A stretch of DNA of 64,000 bases, from contig JAQJVL010000059.1 in the NCBI GenBank assembly GCA_035578905.1, forward strand, positions 372,001 through 436,000. Reading direction: 5' to 3'. Each line of letters begins with the position of its first letter. Position 1 is the stretch's first letter. The notes below the pieces were generated by a model that was given only the letters and a program-made list of their open reading frames with translations, was not told where the DNA came from and did no database searches. The translations under genes and the position numbers were made by a program. The DNA is from Stictocephala bisonia (taxonomy: Eukaryota > Arthropoda > Insecta > Hemiptera > Membracidae). Positions 26,301-40,200 of this stretch are shown here, piece after piece.

Positions 26301-29300
26301 CCAAATGTTGAAAAAATCTGACATAAATCCAGCTCTATGTAAACTATTGTTTAGTATATTACGAGTATTTTGGTTTTGCATTCTTAAATACAAGTTAGTT
26401 TACAACAAAAGTATTAATAAGTCTTATTTATTTTAACTAAAAAAGGTCACATAATTTTAAAATAACTTAAAGCCCTTAGTTCCTTCATGTTTGATTTAAT
26501 ATTTTTATCATATATATATATATATATCTAGTAATTTCAAGATCTTGAAAATGACATCTGAGTGCTGAAACTACCATTTACCATGATCCTCCTCAAATCA
26601 AATCATTTATTGTCAAAACACCATACAAGTATGACAATACAAGTTTTTACAAGACACCATACAAGACATTACAAGACTATTTTAACTACGTCGAAGTATT
26701 AACTTACACTTTAAATACAATTTTCTATTAACATATTCTTTACAATTTCTTAAATTTAATAAATGGTAGTTTTTTTACACCATCAGGTAAGACATTAAAC
26801 ATAGATTTCCCCTGAAATTCAAAACTATCCTGTGTACTGGTGTAGACACACCTTCTAATGCTTAAATAATTTTTTGTCTTTTTTTCTAGTATTATAATCA
26901 CATGTGTCTGCTGCTGTGGAAAAGATATTAAAATTTTCTTTAATGTATAAAAGCAATGCTAGAACATATAATGTTGGCAGAGACAGAACACCCAGACTAA
27001 TGAATAATGGTTTACAATGGGTTTGAGGTGGTATGCCACATATCAGCATAATAGCTTTTTTTTAATATGAAAATTGTTTTTGAGTATCCTGCATTTCCCC
27101 ACAATTCAATGCCATAACTTACCGCTGTTGTGCTGCGGTCGGCGCTCAGCACATATGTGCTAGATACTACTATCTTTTGGCAAGCCACAGCCACTGTTAC
27201 AGACCCATTTGACTGTATTTAAGGTAGCTGATGACTATTTAAAATTCCTCCTCTGATTAAAAATGCAGCAAACTGTAAAGTACATGTTGTGATAAGTTTT
27301 CGTAACACTAAAGGCATGAAAGCAGCTGACATTCATCGAGAGATCTGTGAAGTTTATTGAGAAAACAGAATGAGTAATGGGATGGTATGGAAATGGGTGA
27401 GAGCTTTTAAGGTTGTGCGAATGTGCATAATGAGGAACGAAGTAGGAAGCCTTCACTCATTACTGATGACTTGGTGCAAAACATTGATGAAAAAAATCAG
27501 AGAAAACAGACGCTTTACAACTGCATCATTATGTAGTGTGTCTTCAAGTGTCAAGAAGTGCGATTATTGAAATTGTGACAGACCGTTTGAAGGACCCAAA
27601 GTTATGCTTACGGTAGGTTTCCAAAATACTGACAGAGAATCTCAAAATCAAATGTTTGAGAGTGAAAAAAATGTTTAACCTGTTCTCTCACATTCCTAGA
27701 TCATTAGAATAGTGATGGTTAAGATTTTTAAAACCAAATTGTCACTGTGGCAGACTCACGATGAATGTCAGCTGCTTTCACACCCTTAGCATTATGAAAA
27801 CTTACACAGCTCATAATTCACAGTCGGCGGCATTTTTAATCAGAGGAGGAATTTTAAACAGTCATAAATGACCTTAAATAAAGTCGAATGAATCCGTAAC
27901 GGCGGTTATGGCTTGCCAACAGATAGTAGTACCCACCAGGCATGCGTTGAACGCCGACTTCAGCACTACAGCGGCGGGATTCCAAAACGGTACTTACTTT
28001 AAAAACACGTCTCGTAGATGACTGTGGACAAAGGCGTAATAAATGCATAGAAGGACGTCAGGTGTTACACTTTTAGAAAGAGTACGAATAGTAAAGATCC
28101 CTTTAGCTACCTTAGCTGATACGTTATCGATATGCTTAAACCATTTTAAATCTGATTGAATTTTATTCAGAAATTTTACTGAAGAAACTTCTCTTTTATT
28201 AGGTCTCAGGTTGAAACTCAAATCCTGAATCTTTTCCGCATTCAAAAACAACTTATTGGCATTACACCACTCTTGAACTAATTTTGATATGTTGTCTACT
28301 AGCTTCAACATTTAGTACTACAATGCAGGAAAATGCCTCAACATTTAAACCCAAGTCATCTGCGAATATAAATCCTTGTGTATTGTGACCAGTATTAATA
28401 TATACATAGAATAAAAAGTGATGGCCCTATAGTAGAACCTTGTGGTACACCATGAGTTACCTGAATAATTTTAGAAAAGCTACCATTTACATAAACAGCT
28501 TGTTGTCTTTTAGAAATCTAAGACTGAAAGAATTTCACTACTAAATTGTCAGAAAAATAAAAAGAAAGTTTATCAGTCAATACACCATAGTCCACGGTGT
28601 CAAAGGCTCTTTACATGTCAAATGATCTAAAAACCACACAAGTCTGATCTTCAAGACCATCATAACAGTCCTTGACTAGTGAGAGAACTGCTTTGATTAT
28701 ACTTTTGTTAGACCTAAAACCCAATTGCCTCTCAGATAAAAGACTACTATCCTCAAGAAAAGGCACAATCTGCTTATGAACCAGGCGCTCCAAGACCTTT
28801 GAAACCACAGGTATAATGGAAATAGGTCTGTTATTATAAAACATAGATCTTTTGGTCCTTTCTTATTATTAGGTATGACCTATTAATATTTAAACAGGTA
28901 TGATTTAAACATTGATTAAAAAGATAAGTTAGTTCTTCACATATTGAACAACACAACCCTTTAAAATAGCAGAGTTCAAACCATACAAATCTAGACAGAA
29001 GCTCTTACTTAATTCATTAATTGTCTTGAAAACCTCTTCTACAGTAAATTCTCTAAAATGAAAATCTGACCTGTTTACACAACTGCTGGCCATATTAACT
29101 GATTTGAAATAGAAGTTATGGTTCATAGAACTCATTGGAACATTTTTGCTGATATCGTTAATAGAATATACAAAGTACTTATTAAACATATTAGGAGTCA
29201 ATGTAGAAGGTACTGGCAGTGAGTTACTGCAAGATTTCTTTCTTTGATTAACGAGGCTCCAAATCGTTTGGGATCTATTATTAATACTACTACTACTGAT

Positions 29301-32300
29301 AATTTTGTTATTAAACAATAATTTTGCTTTTCTTACTTCATTCTTGTAGTGTTTTTTTTTTTTTTTTTGCATCTCTGTATTCTTTTTAAATTATTATATT
29401 TTGAAACTGAGTGTTTTTTAATATATAGATTGAATTGTTCAACTGAGATTTCAAAGAGGCAAGACCCTCATGATACCAGTTAACATTTGTTTTTTTTATT
29501 TTGATAAACTTTAATTAAGTGAGCAATCCACAGCCCAAAGTAGATTTTCAAAAAATAGCCTGAACTTACAATTTATATCAATTTTTGGGTCATATATTTT
29601 CAGCCAATCAATTTTGTTTAAAAAATACAACAGCGCTCTATTGTTTGAAGCATTTAAGAGTGGCCTAGTTAATTTCTCATTTACCATAGACAACATTACA
29701 AACATCAACATTAACCCTTCAGAGAATAGGGTGTTATGATCAGAAACTCCCACATGAAGTACATTACTATTCCACCTGTCAGAGTGAAAAGGGGTCACAA
29801 TGTTATCTATACAAGTACCAGCCGTGCCAGCTAAGCTTAAACTAGGTCTAGTAATATCTAAAACTGTAGGACTTAAATTAAAGCTAGCAAACAAGTTCTT
29901 TAATTCTAATACATCATTAGAGTTGCTCAAAAGATCCAGATTAAAATCACCAGCAATTACAATGTTGAAGTCAGTACAGTGTAAGCTAGAAAGAATTTCT
30001 TGCAGTTTATTAAAGAAAGACAGCAGATTTCCTGTAGGTGGGCGATAGAAGGAAACAATCACTATTTTATAATCTGTAAGGAGGATTGTGGATTATTCAA
30101 AAGAAAGTTCTTCAGCAATGTCAGGTAGCTTATTATATTTTTAAAACTCTATACTTTCCTTGACAAAAATAACTGATCAAACATATTTTCTTTTGTTCTA
30201 CAAAAATAAGAACGAATATGAAAACCTTGCTTAGCAACATTTAGCAAGTCAGCTTCAGTTAACCAATGCTCCGATAACGAGATAACGTCACATTGGTTCT
30301 GAGCAATTAAACCAAGAACATCTATTTTGTTAGTAAGAAAATGAATGTCCATTGCATAATGTTTAGTAATTCGGTAGAAACATTTTTGTCCTCTTTAATA
30401 ATTTGACTTTCTGTGATACACTACCAGAAACGTTTATGTCTTCATCTGAGATTTTAGTCTTTCCTCCAAAAAAGGTAAGTGTTCAGATACATACTACACA
30501 ACCTTCTTGACCCACCCGCCCACCCATACACGTACAGTAGTATTGACCCACCCACCCACCCATACACGTACAGTTTTATTGCTCATTTCCCTGAGAATGC
30601 AGCTTTCTAGAAGACCTGAAGTTCTCCTTTGAGTAGATTGAGTTATCTGGTTGCCTTGTAGAACTAGCTGATGTGTTAAGGGTCAGAGAACATCCAGCAG
30701 CCTCATCTGCATCATTACTGGTCAGTGTTTGGTTTCCATCCAGATCGGTTGAGATGTCAAGCTGAGACTTGCTAGATTGTTCCTGTACTTGAGTTTTAGG
30801 TGTGTGCTGAAGAATAGACCATCCTTTCCAGGGCAAAGAGAGTGAACCCATGGATACATCTACTAAAGGAGAAGCAGTTTTTTCAGTTATTACATCCGAG
30901 TCAAGGGTTAAGGGTGAGTTGTCTGAGTGCATTTGGAGCTGTTCCAATGCAAACGAGTCAAGAGTTGCTGGAGTAAATGGGTGTGTTGTCAGAGTATGAG
31001 TAACACTGTTTTCATGAGATAGCTGTTTTCTTTGGTATTCCATTGTCAGCAGAGAATGTAATTGCCTAACAAAATTAAAGTGACTTATAGAATTCCTTAA
31101 GACACTCACAGAATTTTCAGGGAAAGTTAAAATATCCACAGTAGCACTTGTGTCCTGTTGAAAAGATATTATGTTTTTTATAAAACTATCAATTGGTATG
31201 TAATCCCGCACAAATCCCATAGGAGAGCATAGAAGATTCTTCAAACCTCTATTTACAAAGTCTTCTGTTAGTTGTTGGAAGGCCTTATCATAATCCACTA
31301 AACTTGGCTTGTGATTAAAACTTTTTTTGTTAATAGCCCACAAACACTCCTTCCATCTTTTGATAAGATAAATGTGAACTAACACAATCAGATTCTTTAG
31401 GTTTGGCAAATGCTCTTGCAAAGGACACCACCACTCCTGCACTCATCTGTCTGGGTTAGCTAAAGTAAGCTAATATACAATGAGCAAATGCCTGGCTTGA
31501 ATCAAAGTAAACGTCATTCAATGCTATTACGTAATTCATCTTGTCATGAACAACTCTAATTGGATGTAGACTGCTGTTCGATGTTTTTTGATTTTAGTTT
31601 TGTGCTGAGGAAATACCGCCCTGTATAATAAATATCTCCAATCTGTCTACAATGTGTTTCTTCCCCAATCTATTAATATGGAGAAAGTGCCTGGTTTGGT
31701 AACACCTTTCCAGAATATGCAGATCGAGCAGATACACATTTTTATTGTTGTAAGCTACCTGTCTTATTGATTTGTTAGCCTCGAATATTTTTTTATTGAT
31801 ACACCAAAATTTTCTTGTAGGTCGTATATGTATGGAACAGTGCATAGAATGATATTTCTATTCCTGAAAAGCTTTAGTTTAGTCTCCAGCAAATCAACAC
31901 ATTTATTCAGTTCAATTATGTACTTATTATGATTATGTCTAAGAGCATTATTTCCACCTCCCATAATTAAGATGTAATCCTCCTTGGATAAGGTCTCTGT
32001 AATAACGTTGTTGGTTGCTTTGTTAAGTATGTGATCCAGAGGCGCTCCAGGAAACACAAAACCCAACACACACATTTTGTCTCCAACCATGTTGTCCAAG
32101 TGGTGGACCATACCTCTCTTTGGCTATCAGAGAAAAAACAACATTTGGAGCATGTATCCCGGTGATTTACATCTACACCATCTGCAGCCACTTTTACAGA
32201 TATTTTCCTTGAGTATTGGCTAATGCACTTATTATTATTAATTATCCAGTTTTCTATGTGACAATTATTTAAATCACAGGTACGATGATTGTCAGCTAAA

Positions 32301-35300
32301 GAAAGGTACCTATTCTGAAGTGGTACTGTAGAGCAATTAGAAGTTTGTTTATTATTACTAGTCTCGTCTTTGACAGTTCTCCAACTTTTATCATCCTCTT
32401 GCAAGTAGTTTTCTTTCATTGTATCTGTATGCGTTAAACTAATGGTTTTATATAGCAGTGCTTTCATTAGTTCAATTCCTATGGTGTGTGTTCATGTCAG
32501 TCAATGTGTAACCTAAGCTATAACTTAGCATCTGTTTTACTATGAATTCATAGAGCGTTATTTTCATTCTTGATGTCATTGTACTGTTTATTAATTTCTT
32601 GGAGTTGTTTAGTCGTTTCATCCAAGTTGTCAGAGAAGTATGTTAATTGGGTCTTGAACTCTCAGAACTCTTTATTATGTAATTTAATCAAGACTCTTCA
32701 ATATTTTTACAAGCCAAAATATACTATACGAGACATAAAATCAAAAAGTTACCTTGTAGAATTACGAAAATGGTGGACGTCCAGCCACAAGACAATACTA
32801 GGGACATTGATGAGCTCAGGAAAGTGTTCAGCAACATCAACTTCATTGTAAGAGTGGTTCTGGTTATCCTCTTGGAACACATGTATTTTAGAATCACTGC
32901 CAGATAGCAGCCACACTGTCTGTTCAGAAAAAGTTTAAGAAACGATAATTATTTACAGAGACAGGTAAATTTAAATTTACTGCCTCAAGCAACTAATTTA
33001 TTACAGGCATCACACAATTAGCAACAATGATACAATGCCATTCACAGATCTGCATTTTTGAGTTGGCTAAACCAAATGTCAAACAAATTGGACACTGGAG
33101 CTGGTACGTAAGGAGGCAGACTGGCCTGCAGATAGAATAATGGGAGGTACAACTTGGTGGTGGTCAAATGGCTTGTGACCAATTGAGTGAGTATGGAGTG
33201 CATCACTCCATCTGACGTCATAAAGAACTATACAAAGTGTTGATTTTATCCTTAGGGTGGTCCAGCTAACCAGTTTATATTACAAACAATAGTTATATTA
33301 AATTAATACATTACACAATGAATGAAATTAAAAATTATTTAGCATCAAACAGTAACTCTGATTGAATTATAAAATAATTCTCCCCGCCAGTACGCACAGA
33401 CATGTGTTACATCTTCTTCACTGTTAGATAAACTAACTAATGGAAAGAGGTACTGGAAATATAAATGGTTAAAAGTAAAAACACAAGCCCAAAATGAATC
33501 TCACTACTTAAAAAAGGTTTGATAAAAATATTATTTCATTAGATATAAGCAATATTAAATATTTGCCTATTTCTTTCAATACGAATACCGACCACACTCT
33601 AGAGAACCTAATAGTCCACAGTGGCAATGATTGTGCACAGCCGATGTGGTGGCTCCGTGGCTACGGCTTTAGACTACGGAGGGTAAGTTCCAAGGTTTAA
33701 ATCCCCAACTGGGAATGTCTCCTGGGGAGGGACATATAAACTCATCATTGAACCGCTATTTACTGTTCAAAAAAGAATGTTGAAGGTAGTCTTTGGAGAA
33801 ACATGCTGTTTTCTTTCGATATACTATTCCAAGAAACATCTATAGTTACTATACGTTAATTTGCTTCAAACATCTTTTGGTTTACATTCATAAGCATTTA
33901 AATAGTATTTTCTTGACAGCTTCTCATGGTCACAACACTTAGTGCAATTAACATCGGAATTAATACTAGGGAGTTAAATAAATCGATTTCAAAAACAAAC
34001 TCACTTTAAATCTATCATTTTGTATTTAGAAATGTAACCAAGCTTTTCCACCACTTTCATTTATTTCTCTATCCTTCAGTATCTGTATTTAAAAAGAGTT
34101 AGTGAAATGTTATTTTCTATTGGTATTGAAGAAAGTGAAACATTCCTAGCACCCGCATGTAGGCGGTTATGACCTTCAGCCGCTACCATCCTCTCCATTG
34201 TTGCCACTGCTTGTCACTAACCGTTATAGATAATACAGATTCTTAGAAATTCCATAGACACGTTTCACCTATAATCAATTATTTGTGTAATATGATGCTC
34301 TTTGTTTCAATCTGAATTATTTGTACTATCTGAAATTATTACGTTTTTTCCAGTAGTTAAATCAACACTAGTTTATATTTTATTTTTATTAAGTAATAAG
34401 TTTTATTATTATTTTCCTTATTTTGCAGTTAATATTATTGACTCAAGCCTACGCACAGGCCTCATGCCCATATAGGCTAATTTCTTGTTATATATTTAAT
34501 TTATTTATTAAGCATTAAATAAATTGTTAACAGGTTCTTGTATAGTTAATAGGTCCTTAAATAATGAATTTCTCTTGATTATATCTTTACCATGCATTTT
34601 GTTAACGTTTATCCATGGGAATAAAACTATTCATTCAATAATCCATAACGTACACTGTCGTTATAATCAACGTACCCACGCTCAGGGGCTTCATTGTTAC
34701 ACATAACAGAAAGTTAAAATAGTGGACAAGGATTGCAAGTGGGGAGAAGCAAGATGTGTTGTGATTGGTCAAGCAGGAATCGTACGACCCAAGGTGTAGT
34801 TTTATACGATGTATCCAACATCAAACCACATTCACTGCCAACATTATATCAAAGACAGTGCAACCCACCCTCGTAAAATCAAAAATGAACATTTACCCAA
34901 AAATGGGTTTTATACCTAAAACTAACAATATAAAATATTACAAGTTTTATTTATTTAATTATTCTCTACAAGGCAAGTATGCTAAAAAAGACTACAAAAC
35001 AAATTTAAACTACACATGAAAATAGTAAAAATTCTTGCAAATAGGTCAAATCAGGCAACAGCTTGTACATTAGTTAGGCCTAGCCTAGGAATCAAGTACA
35101 GTTAACAAAACATATGAAAGAAACCTTTTTGTTACCTAAATAAATAAACATGACGACAGAACAAAAAAAATTAATTACAATAAGACAATATTAACATAAC
35201 AAAATTAGCTTTAAACACAGTAAAAGTACATTTGAAATCAGCAGCCATGTCACTGACTAACCTATCTCAGCTAAAACAAATGAATTAACACTACCAGCGT

Positions 35301-37137
35301 CACCTGTCGAAAAATCGACAGCAATCGCGGCGCCTCTGGTGATACATGTCGATTTTTCGACAGCATGTAAGCGTTTAGAAAATACGATCTCATTTCGTCA
35401 CTTTATATAGTAAAACATTATATTACATATCAAACGACAGAGGAGATCATACTCTATTTCGTTGTCTTTGGTTTTCTACTGTTCTGTACAAGGAGAAAAA
35501 TATCAGCTGATTTATACTAAGCTCTAGTGTTGTTGTCAGTGTTTTGGTGAATGCGACGTAGTAAGTTGGGTTATTGTTTGATTACTTGTTATGTTTGTAC
35601 AAAATGGGTGACGATTTACGTAATAAATCCAGTGATATAAGAGAGATATTAGAAGAAAATGATAGTGACAGTGGTAGTGACATTGTAGCTGAAGACTTTC
35701 CTTCCGATAGTTCCCTTCTGGACTTTTCATCGGGTAGTGATGACAACTACGTTCCTGACTTGGACGATTTAGAGACTTCAGATGCTAACGTAAGTCCTAC
35801 TGATGATGATGATGATACACCCATAGACCCTGGGCCCTCTACCTCTACTCATACACCTATACCTAGGCCTAGACAAAATAGACGAAATTTATTGTAGGTA
35901 GGAAAAGGAAGGCATCCTCAAGCTCATCTGAGTAAAATGTTTGCGAAAAGCAACCTGTATATAGTTCAGTTTTTTAGTGTAATTTTTCTTTTGTAAACAA
36001 TAAGCCATATAATGTATATATTTTCTTTTTGTGTATAACATTTTGAACAAAACCTATATCTTGGATTTTCTTTCAATTGATTTTTGGATTTCATCATCAT
36101 GGTGTCAATATAGAAAAAAAATTCAAATTTTGGATACTTCTGCATATAATCATGGAGAACATACACAATATACAAGATATGTAAACAAAACTATTTTTCT
36201 AAGATTGCCTAGGTCTTCTAGTTTCCATTGATATATAATACTTGCTATTTTCAATTGTTTATGTATATGTTATACATTTTTATGTATAACTCTGCGAAGT
36301 ACCTAAAAAGGGGCCGACATTAAAGGGTGAAGTAATGGACGCTGGGAGGGTTAATATAGGGAACAGCACTATTAAAAGGGATTAAACAAATACACAAGAG
36401 AAAAGTAGACAACAAATAAACTACATTTCTTGTTTATTTGTTCATTTTTATAACCGTGTTCATGCAGCAACCCTGAATAAAAAGCAAAAATTACAAAAAC
36501 TTATCCAAAAAGAACGTTAGCCGCACATCAATACGATGACAAGGCTATACGAAAAAATGAATAAAAACAAAAACAAAGACAAGAAGGTAGACAGGGAAAA
36601 ACATAATGAAACACAGAGACACACAAACTAAAACAAACAAAGAGTAAGGTGGGACTATTCCAGAGATGATCCGAAATCTGTGCTGCAGCACAACAGTAGG
36701 AGCAAAATCACAAGTAATTTGTGTGTAAAAGTTATAAGAATAAACATGTGTTTAAAAATAATTAATTAATTTGTTAGCATAAATCATGACAAATGACAGG
36801 CTGCTGGGCAAGAAGGTAGTATCGAAAACGGACTCAATACTGCAGCACCACCAAGCCATTTCCGTATGTAAAGAAAGCACTGACTGCATTCTGAGGGACC
36901 TGACTGGCTTTAGGGCAGGAGACTAACACTTCTGAGTAAGTTACCAAACGTCTGACAGGCAATAGACAATCATTCTTTATTTATACAATCATAGAGATTG
37001 GTATAATGTGAAATTATATAAAAATGAAATTACAATACATGAATATATTGCAAGTATATTCCTTAGGTCTCCCATTCAAAGAATGCTTTTTCACTGTAGA
37101 ATGGATGATTCCTGGCATTCCGTACTTGATAACAATT

Positions 37138-37202
<65 letters not shown>

Positions 37203-40200
37203 TGTTATCAAGGTTGATATATAAGGTTTATATATAATCAATAATATATATAAGGTTTTTATATGGAGAATCATAAGGGGGTGAATCATGTCTGTTTCCA
37301 ATAAATGGAAGGAAATATTTGAACTGGATATAATAAATTAAAGTTTCCTGTAAGATATAATATATTTGTATCAATTTAATTAATTTATTAAAATCCAATC
37401 TACTTACTTCGGAAGTTTGACTTGGCAATGATGTGTGAGCTAAGTGGTATGGAATGAAATTAAGTTCCACCATTAAACAGTTTTGAGCAATACTATCCAT
37501 GTTTAGAACATAATTGCTGTCCAGATCTTGTTCGGCATATATGTTTAAATATGTTTCTGGATTGCCTTCTGCACTCAGCTGTAAAATGCCAAATTAAATC
37601 TAAGAGTAAATTTGTAAAGACCTTTTCAAACTAAGAGGGTTGTCCAGAAAGTAAAGAACGATTGAGCATCACGTGCAGTGCCGATTCCCCACCACTGCGA
37701 CTGCGTACATGCTAGTTACCTCTGGCTGTCCGTCAGTGTGAGCCAAGTTTCGTTCCTGTGCGGTCACACGTCTTTGCTCTGTAAACTTTCAAAATGGCGG
37801 TGCCTATTGAAAATCCCACCAAATGCAAAGTGCGCAGTGTCATTCGGTTTTTGAATGCTCAAAATGTTCAGCCTATCAAAATTTATAGGCAAATAAACAC
37901 TGTTTATGGTGAGAATGTAATGAACGAATCTTCAGTGAGGAAATGGTGCATTATGCTCAACCAAGGAAGAACCAATGTGCACGATGAAGAACGGATTGGG
38001 AGGCCATCACTTGTGACTGAGGAATTGAAAAAGGTTGACGACAAAATTCAGGAAAACCGGCGATTCACTTTAAAAGATGCTATTCCAGACGTTTCTCGAT
38101 CCCTCTTACATGAAATTGTGACTGAGCATCTTGGGTATAAAAAAATGTGCGCTCGGTGGATTCCAAAGTTTCTCACAGAAGTCCACAAAACTAAACGAAT
38201 GGAAGCAGCCCTTGAACTTCTTACTCGATATGATAGTGAGGGTGAACAATTTCTCGATCGTATTGTGACCGGAGTTGAAACTTGGGTTTCGTTCAAAACT
38301 CCGGAAACAAAGTGACAATCCATGGGATGGCATCATTCAAACTCGCCCTCAAAACCTGTAAAAGAAAAATCGAATCTGAACACAAGAAAATTTATGGCAA
38401 CTGTTTTTTGGGACCGCAAAGGTTTAATTCAAGTCGAGGTTTTGCCAAGGGGAGAAATGATAAATTCAGAAGCCTATTGCGAAACCCTTCAAAGACTCAG
38501 ACGTGCAATACAGAACAAAAGGCATGTTGTCAAAAAAAGTGTTTTTGATCTACGACAATGCTCGGCCCCATGCATCGGTACGAACCAGCAAGAACTTCAA
38601 GGTCTAAAGTGGGAAATTTTTGGACACCCTCCCTATAGTCCGGACCTCGCGCCTTCAGATTACCATCCATTCCTGAAACTGAAAACATTCTTGGGTGGGA
38701 AGCAGTTTGGAAATGATGAAGAACTGAAAGAGGAAGTGACATCCTGGCTCAGATCTTTGGCGGCTGAAGAGTATAACACCGGCAGTGAAAAACTGATTCC
38801 TCGGCACAATTAATGCCTTGACAACCAAGGCAACTACATTGAGAAGTAGGCTAGGTTACTGTGAGTATGTAAATAAAGTTCTGTGTTGTTATCTTTCGTT
38901 TTTAATTTTTTATACCAAAACGTTCTTTACTTTCTGGACGACCCTCGTACCTAAGCATTCATCATTACACTATATTTCAAGTGAACATCTATTTTATAGT
39001 AAGTTTTAACACATTTTTGATAGGATTATTCTATTTTTGCTCTAAAATCAAAGCTCCAGAGTTTCCACAAAAATTCAATTTAAATTTTACTAACAATATT
39101 GTCATTAGATTTACATAAAGTGCTTCCACCTTGTCACATTTTCCTAATTATAAAATAAGTACAACCTCAAGAATTTAAAACTGGCAAATCTGTTTGCAAG
39201 CTATCTTTTGATCAAATTTCTCTATACATTCAAAAAGAAACTTAATTCTCACTTGAGTGTGAGACAACTTTGAAACAGATTTTATTTTATTTATTTATTT
39301 CATTCAAGTTTTTACATGATAGCTACAGAATAACGATTTCGATACAGCTATCTTAACAAAAGCATTTTATAAAACTAAATTATGATAATGAACAAAAAAA
39401 TTTGCATAAACAAGCTAGCAGATTCAATAAATAATCGGATCAACTTCATCTATTTGTATTTACACAGATTAATATATGTACTAAAAAATAAATAAAACAC
39501 GTTTTTTCTTGACTACAAATTAAACTAATATTACTAAAAAAATTACACAAAATAACTGATATTAAACCATATGGTTGTCGCATTTATTTATGTTAACTGT
39601 AATATTATCATTAAAAATATCAGCTATGGATTGATAAAAATGAATTAGCCTCAAAGCATTAAACAGTGGAAAATTATAATGAGATACAATATACTTTTCT
39701 CATTTATAGTTTTACATCTCAGCAATAAGAATGTATTGGATGATCTAACTTTACGATAAGTTATATATAAATAAATATTACTAAACAAAAAAGGACTAGC
39801 AATGCTGTTATTTAAAAAACTTTATAAATAAATGAAACCATGGATAACTCTATATGCACAGCTAATTTAGTCACAGAAAAACTACTTCGCAATATTGTTG
39901 TTGAATAATCCGTTAATAATTTGTGGATTATCAATTATTGACATGTAGTAAAAATTCGCAAATATTTTTAGATGGCATCAGTTTATTATTATTATTATTA
40001 TTATAAAATAAATACAGGCAAGTTAAAATAAACAAAAAATATTTTAGCACCTGAGGTAGGATTACCGATTATAGCAGCCACAACGAAAGTGTTAAATAAA
40101 AGATATAATCCTAAATGAGTTATTTGTTCAAATCCTTATGTCCTACGTGAAGTTATTTTTAATTACCGCAAATCTTCCTTTATTTCTGGATCACTTTTTT

